Assembly: GCF_011074885.1 (NCBI RefSeq)
Contig: NC_054690.1
Coordinates: 3,725,001-3,789,000 of the forward strand
Reading direction: 5' to 3'
DNA length: 64,000 bases
Source: Brettanomyces bruxellensis
Lineage: Eukaryota > Ascomycota > Pichiomycetes > Pichiales > Pichiaceae
This document shows, piece by piece, positions 9,899-21,871 of this stretch. Position 1 is the stretch's first letter, and the number at the start of each line of letters is the position of its first letter. The translations under genes were made by a program, and so were the position numbers. The notes under the pieces were generated by a model. It ran no database searches and had not been told where the DNA came from. It worked only from the letters and a program-made list of their open reading frames with translations.

Positions 9899-11392
9899 AT
9901 GCCAGAACCACCTATGCTTACAGGAGAGGTGAGGACTCGTGTGGAGGACATCGAGAAGCAGTTCTCAGTGTCAGAGGAGTTCTTGAAGAAGGCAGTGACC
10001 TTCTTCATCGAGTGTGCCGACAAGGGCTTGAAGGTGAAAAACGACCCCGAGGCTTTGTTGATGATTCCAACGTTCGTGACTTCGATCCCAACAGGAAAGG
10101 AGAAGGGAGTGTTGTTGGCCATTGATTTGGGAGGAACGAACTTCAGAGTTGTGTCGGTGGCGTTGAACGGAGACCACACGTTCGACTTGGTCCAGGCAAA
10201 GAACCCTATCCCTGTTGATCTCATGAAGGGAACGAGTGATGAGCTTTTCCGGTGGATGGCCGAGAAAATCCATGACTTCGTCAAGGAGAACCACTCGAAC
10301 GCCGTGGAATCGGGCAACAGGCTCAAGATGGGATTCACGTTCAGTTTCCCGATCGACCAGACGTCTTTGGACTCTGGAACCTTGACCAGATGGTCGAAGC
10401 ACTTCAACATTCCTGATTGCATTGGCAAGGATGTGGTGAAGCTTCTCCAGTACCACTTGGATGCTCTGAAGGTGCCGGTGGTCGTTTCTGCACTCGCCAA
10501 CGATACTGTGGGCACACTATTGGCCAGATCGTACACGGGAGCGGACAAGGAGGGAAAGACGAAGATTGGATGCATTTTCGGAACGGGAACAAACGGTGCC
10601 TACGAGGAGGACTTGGACAACATCACGAAGTTGCCACAGAGCATCAGAAATGAGCTCAAGGCAAAGGGCGTGAGAAAGATGGTGATCAACACGGAGTGGG
10701 GCTCGTTCGACAACAAGTTGAGAGTCTTGCCAAACACCAAGTGGGACGAGCAGGTGGACAAGTTGAGTCCAAACCCGGGCTTCCACTTGTTCGAAAAGCG
10801 TGTCTCTGGAATGTTCATGGGTGAGATCTTGAGACAGATCTTGCTCGACTTGTACAGGGAGGGCTTGATCTTGCAGCAGTACAGAACTGAGGACAAGTTG
10901 CCTCACCGTTTGAGAACTGCCTGGGATTTGGACACCGAGGCCATGTCGTTGTTTGAGATTGATGACTCTACCGACTTGAAGGCCTCCGAGTTGAAACTCG
11001 AGCAGATGCTTCGTCTTCCAACCACCGTTGAGGAGAGAGTTGTCATCCAGAGGTTGACCAGGGCCATTGCACACAGATCTTCCAGTTTGGCAGCTGTTCC
11101 TATCAGTGCCATCTTGCTCAAGAGCCATGCTTTGGACGGTCACAACGTTAACGTCGATGTTGGTGCCGACGGCTCTGTTGTTGAGTTCTATCCTGGTTTC
11201 AGAACCATGATGAGAGATGCCATTGCCCAGACCCAGCTCGGTCCAAAGGGTGAGAGAAGGTTGCACGTCAACATTGCCAAGGATGGTTCCTCTGTTGGTG
11301 CTGCCCTTTGTGCTTTGAGCAGCGAGTTCTTAAGCATGGTTACGATTGAACGATCACTTGATGCCTTATGCGTTAGTTTTGCTTTTATTTAG
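9899..11392 (+). CDS. GLK1: Glucokinase
   Basis: An ATP-dependent kinase that phosphorylates glucose at C6 at the top of glycolysis. It resembles yeast Glk1 more than Hxk1/Hxk2: it has IPTFVTSIPTGKEKGVLLA near residues 56-74, NPGFHLFEKRVSGMF and GLILQQYR. The phosphate-binding LGGTNFRV follows Asp76, FSFP is at 148-151, the catalytic base is Asp202 in NDT, and GTGTNG binds the adenosine side. Glk-type proteins normally end soon after VGAALCAL. Here that point is followed by about 24 unrelated residues. Dropping one base near 11318 would give a family-like end, ALAASS, with TAA at 11331. The tail may therefore be a base error or a real novelty. Confidence 0.93.
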   Translation: MPEPPMLTGEVRTRVEDIEKQFSVSEEFLKKAVTFFIECADKGLKVKNDPEALLMIPTFVTSIPTGKEKGVLLAIDLGGTNFRVVSVALNGDHTFDLVQAKNPIPVDLMKGTSDELFRWMAEKIHDFVKENHSNAVESGNRLKMGFTFSFPIDQTSLDSGTLTRWSKHFNIPDCIGKDVVKLLQYHLDALKVPVVVSALANDTVGTLLARSYTGADKEGKTKIGCIFGTGTNGAYEEDLDNITKLPQSIRNELKAKGVRKMVINTEWGSFDNKLRVLPNTKWDEQVDKLSPNPGFHLFEKRVSGMFMGEILRQILLDLYREGLILQQYRTEDKLPHRLRTAWDLDTEAMSLFEIDDSTDLKASELKLEQMLRLPTTVEERVVIQRLTRAIAHRSSSLAAVPISAILLKSHALDGHNVNVDVGADGSVVEFYPGFRTMMRDAIAQTQLGPKGERRLHVNIAKDGSSVGAALCALSSEFLSMVTIERSLDALCVSFAFI

Positions 11393-12894
11393 TTTAAGTG
11401 TACGGTTTATGCTTGTGTAGTTTTGTGAGTATGTTGGTGGAGCAGTAGTTTGATGGCTTGGTAACTTTGTTGGTGATGCAAGAGAGGATTCACTTACGAG
11501 GATTAATGTACTTAAGCTTGCTTATTTATCTCTTTTATGCTTTCCTGCTTCGCTTGTTTTTTCATTTCATTAGTCTTGAACCATCACCCTAACAACACTT
11601 CATGAAGCAATCGCGCTTAGAACCAATTGAAGAAGTATTGCAGGGTTGGTGAAGTAGACATCAATGAGTTGGTAAAGGTGTGAAAATTGATTGGCTAAAA
11701 AGTAGGATTAATGTACTGATGAAGTAGGCAATACTCTACTGAGAAGTAAGTATTACTTCACTAAGAAGTACTACTTTACAGGGAAGTACCACTTTAGAGA
11801 GGTGTTACTTTACTAAGAAGTATTACCTTACTCACAAGTACTACTTTACTGCATTAAGTAGGAATTACTCTACTAATTGATTCGTTCCGGTTGAACTTTA
11901 TGGCCTTGCTTGAATTCAAACTTCTTGTTACGGCATCAAACCAATCATTGTCTCAGAAAGACTCCATTTCAAATTAAGTCACACATGAAATCAAAAATAG
12001 AATGTATATACAGCAGCGATGATAAGCTGTTCTACGTTGAATTCGAACCAGGTAAAAGAGCGTGTAAAGTATGGGTCCAAGTATTTGTGCCGAGATGCAA
12101 ATATAGTTTGTATGACTAGCATCGATGAAAAAGATGATTTGCAAAGCTGATTCAATGCCAGGTCCCTGGTTAAGATGGGAAATCCAACAACCATTGAATG
12201 GATAATGAACAGTTTACTAACGCAATCAATCATTCAATTGCTCAAAGGACTTCATTAGGAAGCATTTCATTTGGTGTAAAGCTACACATCCAATTATACG
12301 GCACAATAATTATATTACAACCGATCAATTCCAGTCAATTAGTACATCGCTTGAATTAATTTGAATTAATTAATGTAGTCCAATAACCCCAACTGGTTCA
12401 TATTGGGCTGTATTTCATAAAACAGTAACTACCACTTTCTGTCCTTACCTATATATACGTTTTCCAAACAAAGCAGTAAACTCTCACAAGCTATCGGAAC
12501 TGATTCAGTTATGCAATTCACATCAGTTCATGCTTTAGAAATGCATATTTGAACAAGCAAGCAAATATTTGAATACATATTTCAACAAACACAACTTACT
12601 GCTCATCAGGCCAGCAACTAAGCTGGAATCAGCAGAAGAAACTCTCAAATTCCATTATCCAGGGATATACTTCCAAAACAGGCAACCAAACACTTTGAAC
12701 ACCTTGAATGCAATTTAAAGCAGCATTAGTGGAAACTTTCGAGGAATGCATCTCTTCTCACTAACAATGCTGAACCCATATCCAAATCCGAACTCAATCT
12801 GGCCGTAAATACTTTAAAACGGCAGTAAGACATGCTAAATACATTATACTGCCTTTCAGCCAAACCAACCCCCTTTAACTAATCCTTCCCAACT
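11393..12894. other. GLK1/JID1-like convergent spacer
   Basis: A 1.5-kb spacer with a repeat tract at its start (listed separately) and then featureless AT-rich sequence with many short direct repeats. The open frame at 11910-12119 has no recognisable product. Confidence 0.5.
11700..11875. repeat. Degenerate GAAGTATTACTTTACTAA repeat
   Basis: Six to eight imperfect copies of a unit like AGAAGTATTACTTTACT, with variants TACTACTTTACAGG and TACCACTTTAGAG, follow each other downstream of GLK1. The core TATTACTTT-CT also occurs in the repeat behind PRP16. Confidence 0.65.
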
Positions 12895-13827
12895 TTAGCT
12901 ACCCTGTCCATTTTCGGCAGCCTTTAACTCTATTTTCTGCGTCTCCCCTTTTCCACCCCCTAATGCATTTGCAATAATCATACTGCTATACTCATTATTT
13001 CCGTACTGCCGATATGCCCTTTCCTGGTTGGAATTATTTTTGTGCTTTGAAATATTTTTCGCCGGCTTTGTCCCATTAGCATCCCACGCCTGACCCAATG
13101 TGAGCTCCCACAACGCCATCAATCCCACCACCGTTAGCGCCAGCCGCCGTAGAAACCGCATCTCGCGCCGCCGCGCATCCTCGTCCGACTGCCGCGAAAA
13201 TCGGCGGAGGTCCTTGCGCACACCCATCGAAAGATCAATATTATTCAAATCATGGTGGAAAAGATCGCCGCATTGGGTAATCTTGCGCTCCCGCATCCGC
13301 TGCTCGTTCGCCATATTCCACTTGAAGTACCGCTCCCTGTTAAAGTCTGGGGTGCGCTCGTAATTCCGCGCACCGTACCGCGTGTAGTGGTATCCCGGTG
13401 CGCCACGCGCCCGGAGCGCCGCCTCCTGCTGCGCAGTGCGCGCCTGCTCCACTGCCAACGTCCGGTCATATGCGCGCCTGGCCGCTGGGTCACAGAGAAC
13501 TTCGTACGAGCGCTTGATGCGCAGGTAGTCCTCCTTCTTGCGCTCCATATCTTCCTCACTCAGCTTTTGCGACTGCAATTTATCCGGGTGAAGTTTCATG
13601 CTCAGTTTCTTGAAACTTCTTTTAATTTCCCTCAATTTTGCATTCGGCCCCAAATTGAGATTTCTATAATGGTTCTCCTGGCTTCCTTTTTTGGTCGAAT
13701 ACATCCGCTTTGATCTCAACTCGCATGCTATTTGTCCATATGCTATCTTTTCGCTTATCCGCTCAATTTGCTCATCAAACAGCCCGATATGACCTCTCAA
13801 TTGCCTAATATATACATGTCTATCCAT
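12895..13827 (-). CDS. J-domain co-chaperone with one C-terminal membrane segment, JID1-like
   Basis: A 310-residue protein with a J domain at about residues 53-115. It has the HPD tripeptide at 80-82 in KLSMKLHPDKL, and helices of the type REIKRSF and RIKRSYEVLCDPAARRAYD. Behind it is an Arg-rich region (ARGAPGYHYTRYG, then FNRERYFKWNM), and one hydrophobic segment at about 226-246 (LALTVVGLMALWELTLG). Domain order and length resemble yeast Jid1, a mitochondrial J protein, but the match from memory is weak. It could be another organelle-anchored J protein. Residues 1-42 before the J domain are not a clear presequence; Met42 is an alternative start. Confidence 0.75.
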   Translation of the reverse strand: MDRHVYIRQLRGHIGLFDEQIERISEKIAYGQIACELRSKRMYSTKKGSQENHYRNLNLGPNAKLREIKRSFKKLSMKLHPDKLQSQKLSEEDMERKKEDYLRIKRSYEVLCDPAARRAYDRTLAVEQARTAQQEAALRARGAPGYHYTRYGARNYERTPDFNRERYFKWNMANEQRMRERKITQCGDLFHHDLNNIDLSMGVRKDLRRFSRQSDEDARRREMRFLRRLALTVVGLMALWELTLGQAWDANGTKPAKNISKHKNNSNQERAYRQYGNNEYSSMIIANALGGGKGETQKIELKAAENGQGS

Positions 13828-14141
13828 AATGCATGTTCTAGAATTTGCCGGCTTTATCCACCAGATAGTTAGTTACAAACTTAGTCTTTGATCCAATGTT
13901 ACCTTTTTATTATCGAAGCTTTGTTTTCCCGCCATTTAATTGAGATCATTTTTCTTTTTTTTTTTATTCTTATTCCCCACATTGCTCCTCCTCCGTTTTC
14001 TTCGTTTTCATTTATTCTTTTGAGCCCTTCTATTTTTTAGCTCAGCGTCGATCGACCCGTCGTCGAATGAAATCCCTTCCATGTATTCATCTAAATGCAT
14101 GAACCATCATCTACATACCTCAAATAGAACAACTATTACTA
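13828..14141. other. JID1-like upstream / MDM12 downstream spacer
   Basis: AT-rich spacer with a poly-T run near 13955. No coding sequence seen. Confidence 0.5.
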
Positions 14142-15596
14142 CTAATCCTCCTCATTCATATCAATTTCTATCCAGCTGGGCCAGGCCAACTCATTCACCA
14201 GCACTTTTCGCAATGCAGAAAGCAAAAATTTCTCGATTTTCCCAATATTTCTCAACACAGAACCATTACTTGCTCCATCCACATTGCTTGGACCTTCATT
14301 TGCAGCCATAGACGCACTCCAATTCTGCAATGCTAATCTCTCCTTCTCGCTTAAACTCGAAGAGTACATGTGGTGGTGATTTATCTCGTTTGTATACGAC
14401 CTCGTCCGTCCCGCATTAATTCCACTACTTGTCGATTTTCTAGAATGAGAGTTAACAGACCGACTTATTCCATCATCTGTGTTTCCTGTGATGTCCATAT
14501 AGTCTCCTAGCTCACCCTCGATCTTCATATTCTTGATAATATCGATCCTGTTTCCACTGTCAGAGCCCAACTCGTCCGTGCTGAGAAAGGCGTCTGCAGA
14601 CCCGTCGCTATGCACCGATCGACGCGTCGTTGTCGCGCCTGCCGCCCCCGCGTCGGAATCGTCATCTAGATCGCACAAAAACGACACAAACACTCGGTGG
14701 TTTAAATATGCCAGCACAGCCAACGAATGAATCAGCAAGTCGCTTATCTTGAGTCTGACAGGCAAGGTGATAAAGCCTGGGGATGGATAATTCACCATCA
14801 AGCTGCAAGTAACTTCAATGTAGATGTTTGAGTTCCATTCTAGGTCCATAGTGAACTGGATATCATTTTTGCCTTTAGCCGGTATTTCTGTGCGCTTCTG
14901 GGCATCTGTTTGATTTTCTGACACTGCAGTTTTGTCTATTTGATCGCCATCTTCATGCCAAGCCGCCGGAACATGCCCGGGTGCTTTTCGTGGAGATTTT
15001 AAGCCAGAAGTCTCACCTTGAATTCCATCAATGCTGACGTTTGGTTCTATGGAAGACTCCAGAGACCCATTTTGCGAAGTTGTCTCGCCTTCCCTTGCCC
15101 CGAAGGCACTAATTCCCACCCCATTGTGCAGCCCCGGTAGATAAGGAGAACCCGGGCGTGGAATAAAGAGATCTGTAGTTGAATGAATACCAATTGGGGA
15201 AGATGTGCGTAATTCTGAAGTGTGCAAAGGGTAATTCGACTCGGACATAGACTTTTTTATACTTTGAGGTCTTATTACTGGGTGGTGTGTTCTTCTTTGC
15301 TCTGCACTTGTAAAACTTTTGCTTCTGTTTCTATTCTCACTGTCAGAACCAATAGACAGATCGGCATTGCCTGAATCTTCGGGCTCTTTTTGGTTGTAGA
15401 ACTCGGCAAATGGGTAGTCTATATCCCGAATTGTAAGTTTTGGCGACTTTGAGCCCAAGTTGACTTCAACTATTCGCAAGTCTTTCATGTATTTTGGCAA
15501 ATCAATTGATGTGAGCTTTTCGTTGAGGAAGTCTTTCAATGAGGATCTCAGGCCGTCATCTGTGTATATTGTCTCCCAGTTGATGTCAAAAGACAT
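14142..15596 (-). CDS. MDM12: ERMES subunit Mdm12
   Basis: Mdm12 is the SMP-domain subunit that bridges Mmm1 (ER) and Mdm10/Mdm34 (mitochondrial outer membrane) in the ER-mitochondria encounter structure, which moves phospholipids. The start MSFDINW is diagnostic, followed by the usual LPKYMKDLRIVEVNLG. The second half of the SMP domain, with NYPSPGFITLPVRLKISDL, FVSFLCDL and IIKNMKIEGELG, is also present, as is the end ELAWPSWIEIDM. At 484 residues it is much longer than the 271-residue S. cerevisiae protein because of a Ser-rich, disordered insertion at about residues 85-270 and another before the C-terminus. The frame runs open upstream through ambiguous bases, but ATG 15596 is the family start. 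Confidence 0.93.
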   Translation of the reverse strand: MSFDINWETIYTDDGLRSSLKDFLNEKLTSIDLPKYMKDLRIVEVNLGSKSPKLTIRDIDYPFAEFYNQKEPEDSGNADLSIGSDSENRNRSKSFTSAEQRRTHHPVIRPQSIKKSMSESNYPLHTSELRTSSPIGIHSTTDLFIPRPGSPYLPGLHNGVGISAFGAREGETTSQNGSLESSIEPNVSIDGIQGETSGLKSPRKAPGHVPAAWHEDGDQIDKTAVSENQTDAQKRTEIPAKGKNDIQFTMDLEWNSNIYIEVTCSLMVNYPSPGFITLPVRLKISDLLIHSLAVLAYLNHRVFVSFLCDLDDDSDAGAAGATTTRRSVHSDGSADAFLSTDELGSDSGNRIDIIKNMKIEGELGDYMDITGNTDDGISRSVNSHSRKSTSSGINAGRTRSYTNEINHHHMYSSSLSEKERLALQNWSASMAANEGPSNVDGASNGSVLRNIGKIEKFLLSALRKVLVNELAWPSWIEIDMNEED

Positions 15597-17254
<1,658 letters not shown>

Positions 17255-17291
17255 GTTTGAACATGCATGTACAGTTAGTGGATATACGTTA

Positions 17292-17372
17292 ATATAGTTC
17301 TATTGATTATAGTTCTATTGAGTCTAGTTTTATGGCTTATAGTTTTATGGCTTATAGTTCTATTGAGTATAC
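17292..17372. repeat. Degenerate TATAGTTCTATTGAG / TATAGTTTTATGGCT repeat
   Basis: Five imperfect 15-16-bp units in tandem just behind HEM15. Confidence 0.65.
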
Positions 17373-17800
17373 TTGATATAGAACACCTCAGAAAATGGGT
17401 TGGAATTATGGTGGGAGTCATGTTGATAGAGTATTGGTGTTCTTATCGTAATTTACATAATGTTGATTTTATTTTTTTTGCACATCCTTTAAGTAGCACC
17501 ATTTAACCTTTGTACGTTGTTTTAATAGAACGTGCCACTGGAAGCATAGAACTCCACCATTGATTTACTTCATATAGTATTATTGCATTAATTTGTAATA
17601 TTAATTGTTTGTATTATGTGGATTAATACATCGTTTGGAATTTTTAGGTATTATTCATACGGTATGTGCTAATTCGTTATTTGGTGATTATATATTGGAT
17701 TTTTTACCTGTATTTCATCTCTACTGGTTATCTGAAGAACATTAGGTAGGTAGTAGTTATATTATCCAAGATACATATGTTGATTCATAGTATTATGATT

Positions 17801-17905
17801 AGCCATAGTATTCTCAATACAGTAGTCACCATATCCATAGTATTCTCAATATAGTAGTCACTATACTCACAGTAGTCACCATATTCACAATACTTCCAGT
17901 ATCTG
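17801..17905. repeat. Degenerate CCATAGTATTCTCAATA / GTAGTCACCATAT repeat
   Basis: Two to three copies of a roughly 32-bp composite unit, with partial copies at the ends, just before the 3' end of YCS4. Confidence 0.6.
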
Positions 17906-18059
17906 CATTGTATGTCATATATCCACATTTCCTCATGCAGTATTCATACCAGCTTTATTCTTCACGTTGCATTAATTTACATTATCTATAACCAGCCCCG
18001 ATATTCCTCATACTACCCCATATTCACAGTCCTGCATTTTCCTTTGCATACTTTCAGAT

Positions 18060-21000
18060 CTACTCCTTCTCTTCTGGTTGCTGATAGCCCTTCTCGATCT
18101 CATCAAAAATCGTGTTGTACAACTTAGCTTTGGCACTCTCCTTATCCTTCCTGGAGGCAGCAGTGGAATCCTGACGAGGAATTATCTCACGGATCACGAA
18201 AGCAGTCTTTTTCCAGACATCGCTATCATCTGCCTTGAGAAGCCGCTGGTACAGCCGGCTTGCCAATTGCTGCCGGTGCTTATCTTTCTGTATAAACGGC
18301 ACCACAAACCGGATGATGGTGTTGAAGTCGGCCTCGGAAAGCTTTTTGTCCGCAGTCAAGCCACTAAACATGTCGATGAACCCGTTGTAAATTGCATTTT
18401 CCTTGGTGGCCAACTCGGTGAAGAAAAGCTTGCACATGTCAACAATTGCCGGATCTTTATTCACGTACAACTTGGCCATCTGTGCCAACTGGCCCTTGAC
18501 CTTGACCTGGCCGGCCAAAATCAAGAATGTCACAGTCATGAGACACGTTCTTTGAACCATGAGATCGGGATCCTGGAGCCGGCCATAGAGATAATTCTTG
18601 TTTGTGTCGATTATGCTGTTGAAGCAAACCGCCATGTCACCTAGCCCGAGAACCGCATTACTCCGGACAACCGGATCTTTCGAGTTCTCCATCACTTCGA
18701 GCAAAAGCGGGAGGTTATCCTCGCAAAAACGAGGTGAAATGCACATCATCTTGCACAAGCAAAGCACCGCCTGCCTCTGCAACCTCGGGTCTGCAAATTC
18801 TTTCTGATCCTGCACTATTCGTCTTACCATCGGCACATACCCGGCAAGCAGACTCGTCTTGCCATATAGAAGCTCTTTCTCCTTGATTGCCTGGACCGCA
18901 TCCGAGAAATCGTCCTCGTTCGTCCCGCCGATCATATCCAACTCGTTCTGCTGCTCGCTTTTCCTCGTTTCTGCGTTTATCCGCTTTTTCTTGAACTCCG
19001 CCTCGCACTGCTCCAAGTATATTACGATTTTCAACCCGATGTGGCCCACAAGGAACAAAAGCTGCGAAAGAGCCCCTATTTCCGCATTCGGATCCCTGGT
19101 CCCGAACACAGCCTCCGTTTTCTGCCTGAGGATTTCTGTTGATACAACATCCGGCCGGGATGAAACCGCAAAAAGTGAATTCAGTGCCTCTTCCGCCATC
19201 CCGAACCACTGACCATTTTCACTGTACATCAGCAATATTGCCTTGAGCTTTTCCACCGCCTCATCTTCTTTTGCCATCCGAAATCCCACCCCTGCATCCT
19301 TAGGAACAGCTCTTCTGAGTGCTACACAGGAAAAAGACGTCAAAATCCAGTCTTTGGCCTCCGGATCAAGCCCTATGCTGAGAACTAGGTCCAATCCTTC
19401 AAGCGAGATCCGATTGTTGACCACTGCAAGCATCCCCAAGACGATTATCGAGCCTCTTTTGCACTCTTTGGGTACTCCCTCCTGCTTAAAAAGACTCCAC
19501 AACACTTTCACCACGCTGTTTCCCACAAGATGCGTCTGGTAAAGCTCTCCAATAAGCTTTTCGAGCGACGCGAGATCGGCCATCGACGCGTCGTAAGTCA
19601 ACTCGACGAGATTCTTTGCGATACTTGCCGATTTCTGGAGTGGGGTAGCCGTAGGCGGACTGTTGAGATACAAAGTCTTGTAGCAATCGATCAACTTGTC
19701 CACAACCTGGTTTCCCTCCTCATTGCTTCCCTTCATCCACACCAAATGAAGCATCTGCTTGATTCCAGTGTCCGAATTCTCCACCCCGTATGCATCCAAA
19801 AGCACAAAGTACGTCATCACGTCTATGACCTCGAGTTTGGACTTCGAATGAAGCAGCTGGCAGCACAATTCTGCCGACTTCTCGATCTGCTTGATAAAGA
19901 TAGTGCAGTCTTTATAGATTTGCCAAGTGAGGAAAAGCTTGTGGACCATTGTGGGGTCTGCTTGATTTTCTTTCTGGACACTTTCCTCTGTATTTCTGTT
20001 AATTTCTGCATCTTCTACCACCTGATCGTCCATATCCTGGTTGTCATTAGGGTGTTCATTTCCTTCCACCTCTTCTTTATCTTCCTGTCCTTCATCATTT
20101 TCTTCATTTACCTCCCCCTCCTTATCCTTTTCTTTATTTACCTCCTCTTTATCATTTTCTTCATCCCCCTCCTCAAATATATCCGGCTGCAGCTCCTTCA
20201 ACTTCCCCGTTAGCATCTCAAGCTTTGAATTCCAAGACTTGAACTCTAACCGCTCATCGTTGATGGAAGAATATGGATGCGTCATTATCAAATGCGACAA
20301 AAACTTGATCGCATTCCTCCGAACCAACCCAGATCGATCTTCCAAGTGCCGCACTGCCAGCCTCGTCCATTTCAATCTTCGATCCACAAACTTTATCTTC
20401 ATCTCAGTCAATTTTGTGAGTCCTTGGATGGCTCTTGACCTCACGTACGGATTCGCATCCAGTAGTCTCTCTTCCAATAAATCGATGTAGCTGTTTGCAC
20501 TCTCCTTATGCTGCTCAAAGTCCTCGGATGAGCTCGAAATGGTGCTGATGATATTTCCAACAACTTCAACCACCGCACATCGAAGTGTGAAAGAGTTATT
20601 ATCCAATAAAACGGCAACCAACGACATCTGCCTCATTGCAACACGAGGAGCAATCTCAGATAGCTTGGTGAGAAACGTACTGACCGATTTGGGACCTGTC
20701 ACATCGTTCTCGTTGAACTTTTTTGCACTCACCTCTTTCAAAATGGCATCTGTCAACTGCGGATAGTCATATTTGTTTGCCATCACCTCTAGAAGCTCTG
20801 CCATCACACTACTCAAGTGTGGAAAGTACGTAAGATGCTGTAAAATGGCATTCTGTGTATGTGAAGCCTGTCCGTGGTACTTCACTGCTAAGCAAACTGT
20901 TTTAAAGCAGTGCCTTTTGATCGAATTCACTTTGGCCCGGTGCGTGTTCTCCAAAAGAGCATTTATCGGACTCAAAAGCAAGTTCCCCACAAACATATTT

Positions 21001-21512
21001 CGCTCGGGCGTGGTCTGGAACAAGAGGGAGAGCCTAAGTGCAAATAATTGTGTCACAGTCCCAAGAAGACTCTCTATGATATCGTTTGACTTCATGACGT
21101 GTCGTTTCATCTTCGAGTTTTTCGTATCTGCATCCTCCTTTCCCAGGTTGTAAAGCAACACAAACACTAGATATCCGTATAGCTGAAGAATCTGTTTCTG
21201 CTGCTCAAACATCTCCGTTTCGCCGCCTTGAAGAACTGGTCTTGTTTCCGAGTCGATTTCCAAACTGAGCGAGTTAGACACAAGATACGCCATTTGGAAT
21301 CGAATTTCGTCCGGCAACGTTTTGTAACAGTGCACCATCTCCACTAGTGGATCCCAGATCATCTCATCCATAATTGCAGATGGTCTAACTGCCAAAGTAT
21401 TTGTGATCTCGTTTAATCTTGTTTTTAGATCATCTGAGATGTCTTCTGCCTTGTATGAATCAATTTCCTCAGGGTATTTAGTCACGGCATCCGATAGGTT
21501 GAATTCAAACAT
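18060..21512 (-). CDS. YCS4: Condensin complex subunit 1 (Ycs4 / CAP-D2)
   Basis: A HEAT-repeat subunit of condensin that binds the Brn1 kleisin and DNA during chromosome compaction. The 1,150-residue length is close to S. cerevisiae Ycs4 (1,176). Visible segments are the N-terminal Cnd1 domain (MFEFNLSDAV start), HEAT-type helices (ANPYVRSRAIQGLTKL), a long Glu/Asp/Lys insertion at about 440-520, and the conserved C-terminal Cnd1 block with DPVVRSNAVLGLGDMAVCFN and LMVQRTCLMTVTFLIL. The start is placed at ATG 21512, since the upstream extension of the frame is hydrophobic low-complexity sequence. The tail is Lys/Glu-rich. Confidence 0.93.
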   Translation of the reverse strand: MFEFNLSDAVTKYPEEIDSYKAEDISDDLKTRLNEITNTLAVRPSAIMDEMIWDPLVEMVHCYKTLPDEIRFQMAYLVSNSLSLEIDSETRPVLQGGETEMFEQQKQILQLYGYLVFVLLYNLGKEDADTKNSKMKRHVMKSNDIIESLLGTVTQLFALRLSLLFQTTPERNMFVGNLLLSPINALLENTHRAKVNSIKRHCFKTVCLAVKYHGQASHTQNAILQHLTYFPHLSSVMAELLEVMANKYDYPQLTDAILKEVSAKKFNENDVTGPKSVSTFLTKLSEIAPRVAMRQMSLVAVLLDNNSFTLRCAVVEVVGNIISTISSSSEDFEQHKESANSYIDLLEERLLDANPYVRSRAIQGLTKLTEMKIKFVDRRLKWTRLAVRHLEDRSGLVRRNAIKFLSHLIMTHPYSSINDERLEFKSWNSKLEMLTGKLKELQPDIFEEGDEENDKEEVNKEKDKEGEVNEENDEGQEDKEEVEGNEHPNDNQDMDDQVVEDAEINRNTEESVQKENQADPTMVHKLFLTWQIYKDCTIFIKQIEKSAELCCQLLHSKSKLEVIDVMTYFVLLDAYGVENSDTGIKQMLHLVWMKGSNEEGNQVVDKLIDCYKTLYLNSPPTATPLQKSASIAKNLVELTYDASMADLASLEKLIGELYQTHLVGNSVVKVLWSLFKQEGVPKECKRGSIIVLGMLAVVNNRISLEGLDLVLSIGLDPEAKDWILTSFSCVALRRAVPKDAGVGFRMAKEDEAVEKLKAILLMYSENGQWFGMAEEALNSLFAVSSRPDVVSTEILRQKTEAVFGTRDPNAEIGALSQLLFLVGHIGLKIVIYLEQCEAEFKKKRINAETRKSEQQNELDMIGGTNEDDFSDAVQAIKEKELLYGKTSLLAGYVPMVRRIVQDQKEFADPRLQRQAVLCLCKMMCISPRFCEDNLPLLLEVMENSKDPVVRSNAVLGLGDMAVCFNSIIDTNKNYLYGRLQDPDLMVQRTCLMTVTFLILAGQVKVKGQLAQMAKLYVNKDPAIVDMCKLFFTELATKENAIYNGFIDMFSGLTADKKLSEADFNTIIRFVVPFIQKDKHRQQLASRLYQRLLKADDSDVWKKTAFVIREIIPRQDSTAASRKDKESAKAKLYNTIFDEIEKGYQQPEEKE

Positions 21513-21871
21513 TATCAACAACCTGCTCAAATGTTTTGTGGTGTACAGAATGCAGGGACTTGGGAAAATGCCGAAAAGAGACGATAATATAAAAATATAG
21601 AAGACGGGATGCAACCGCGTTTTAAAGATGTAAATAAAGGAAGTGGGGGATAAGGTGAAGAAAAATGAAATAAAGGGAAATAAAACCAAAATGAAGAGAA
21701 GTAAAAATTAAATAAAATAAAAATGATAGCAAAAATCAATAGTATAGCACAGAATTGAAATATTTATTTACAGTATCTATAGCATCGTTGATACATAAAG
21801 CATTCAATACTTACGTCTATCACACTAGCAAAGGCAAGAAATCGCTAGCCTGAAGACCGCTTACCCACAAT
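21513..21871. other. YCS4/YJU2 divergent promoter
   Basis: AT-rich and purine-rich on the + strand near 21650-21725. No coding sequence believed, and no clear control site recognised. Confidence 0.5.

Larger units (their letters stand above)
17255..18059. other. HEM15/YCS4 convergent spacer
   Basis: AT-rich spacer with two repeat tracts, listed separately. No gene seen. Confidence 0.5.
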
